Source: WHSW01 sp963781265
Lineage (GTDB): Bacteria > Actinomycetota > Thermoleophilia > Solirubrobacterales > 70-9
Assembly: GCA_963781265.1 (NCBI GenBank)
Contig: CAWAFH010000006.1
Coordinates: 1 to 64,000, forward strand
DNA: 64,000 nucleotides
Direction: 5' to 3'
This document shows, piece by piece, positions 63,605-64,000 of this stretch (the stretch's first letter is position 1; every line of letters starts with the position of its first letter). Below the pieces are notes generated by a model that saw only the letters and a program-made list of their open reading frames with translations, made no database searches and had not been told where the DNA came from. The position numbers and the translations under genes were made by a program.

Positions 63605-63969
63605 TGCGCGACCGGATCGCGGGATTCGAGTTCGAGCAGCGCGACAGCGTTCTGATCGCGTCGGTCGAGGGCGAGATCGACAGCTCGAACGCGGCCGAGC
63701 TGCGCCTCGCGCTCTCCGACCGGCTGCCGAGCTCGGCCAGCGCCCTCGTCCTCGACCTGACCGAGGTCACTTACATCGACAGCGCCGGCATCCACCTGCT
63801 GTTCGACCTCGGGCGGCGGCTCGCCGCGCGTCGCCAGGCGATCCGGCTCGTCGTCCCGGAGCAAGCGCCGATGCGGCGGGTGCTCGAGCTCTGCGCGGTC
63901 GATTCGGTCGCGCCGATGGACCCCGAGCTCGACGCTTCGATGCGCGCCCTGGCCGAGACGCAGATCTGA
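63604..63969 (+). CDS. STAS-domain anti-anti-sigma factor
   Basis: 121 residues, MRDRIAGFEFEQRDSVLIAS to SMRALAETQI. The STAS pattern is clear: SVEGEIDSSNAAELRLALSD, LVLDLTEVTYIDSAGIHLLF with the phosphorylatable Ser in IDSAGIH, and IRLVVPEQAPMRRVLELCAV. In the RsbV/SpoIIAA model it binds the anti-sigma HATPase when unphosphorylated and frees a sigma factor. It starts inside the stop of the phosphatase gene and is likely its substrate. No sigma factor lies before the window end. Confidence 0.93.
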   Translation: MRDRIAGFEFEQRDSVLIASVEGEIDSSNAAELRLALSDRLPSSASALVLDLTEVTYIDSAGIHLLFDLGRRLAARRQAIRLVVPEQAPMRRVLELCAVDSVAPMDPELDASMRALAETQI

Positions 63970-64000
63970 CGACCGCCGCGTCGTCGGCTTTGAGCCGCGC

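Overview
The window comes from a high-GC actinobacterium, most likely class Thermoleophilia (Solirubrobacterales or a relative). The evidence is the GC-rich codon use, frequent GTG/TTG starts, short or absent leaders, tandem SnoaL-like genes whose products begin MSQENVE, and the gene order infC-rpmI-rplT-trmH-like-pheST-argCJBD. The taxonomic call is an inference from gene content; no 16S rRNA is present.

1-10.7 kb is accessory DNA. It holds two arrays of SnoaL-like (NTF2-fold) cassettes on the minus strand. Each array ends convergently against an excisionase-like HTH gene and starts behind the same conserved leader. Six cassettes look intact and at least nine are frameshifted or truncated. 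Between the arrays lie a tyrosine recombinase with several frameshifts, a tRNA-Cys 3' fragment (probable attachment site) and a 5'-truncated universal stress protein. One cassette has apparently been replaced by a secreted barrel-like protein. Two cupin genes and an ABM-like gene follow.

10.7-23.7 kb carries mostly single genes: dodecin, a DUF2294-like protein, a PadR regulator divergent from an NfeD-like gene with a palindromic operator between them, tRNA-Val(GAC), a tandem universal stress protein, a secreted penicillin-acylase-family hydrolase, a large membrane protein, a CHRD protein, an exostosin-like glycosyltransferase and thrS.

23.8-34 kb is the core translation and arginine block, all on the plus strand with overlapping or nearly overlapping starts and stops. 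A promoter and a possible leaderless 10-codon upstream ORF precede infC, and a strong terminator follows rplT. A short repeat element has inserted in frame in argC and again between argJ and argB. argG lies apart, at 53.5 kb.

34-51.5 kb is an exopolysaccharide locus: four GT4 and one GT2 glycosyltransferases, a flippase, an O-antigen-ligase-like polymerase, a Wzz/BY-kinase fusion, a C5-epimerase/NodB-deacetylase fusion, a NodB-like protein, a beta-helix protein, a FemAB/GNAT-like protein and a cupin/JmjC-like protein. Together they could assemble, modify, flip, polymerise and length-control a surface polysaccharide.

51.5-64 kb is regulatory and cell-envelope DNA. Two coiled-coil proteins and an MFS fusion protein share an ungapped 42-residue C-terminal motif. 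Also here are a sortase, an Rpf/transglycosylase-like hydrolase behind a ydaO-type (c-di-AMP) riboswitch, a BldC-like regulator with an HD-GYP protein, a MerR/B12-fold regulator, a degenerate GGDEF protein, and a SpoIIE-phosphatase/STAS pair. Four arrays of roughly 10-bp-phased direct repeats (core CTTGC) lie upstream of genes in this segment. With the BldC-like protein they form the best candidate for an undescribed regulatory system.
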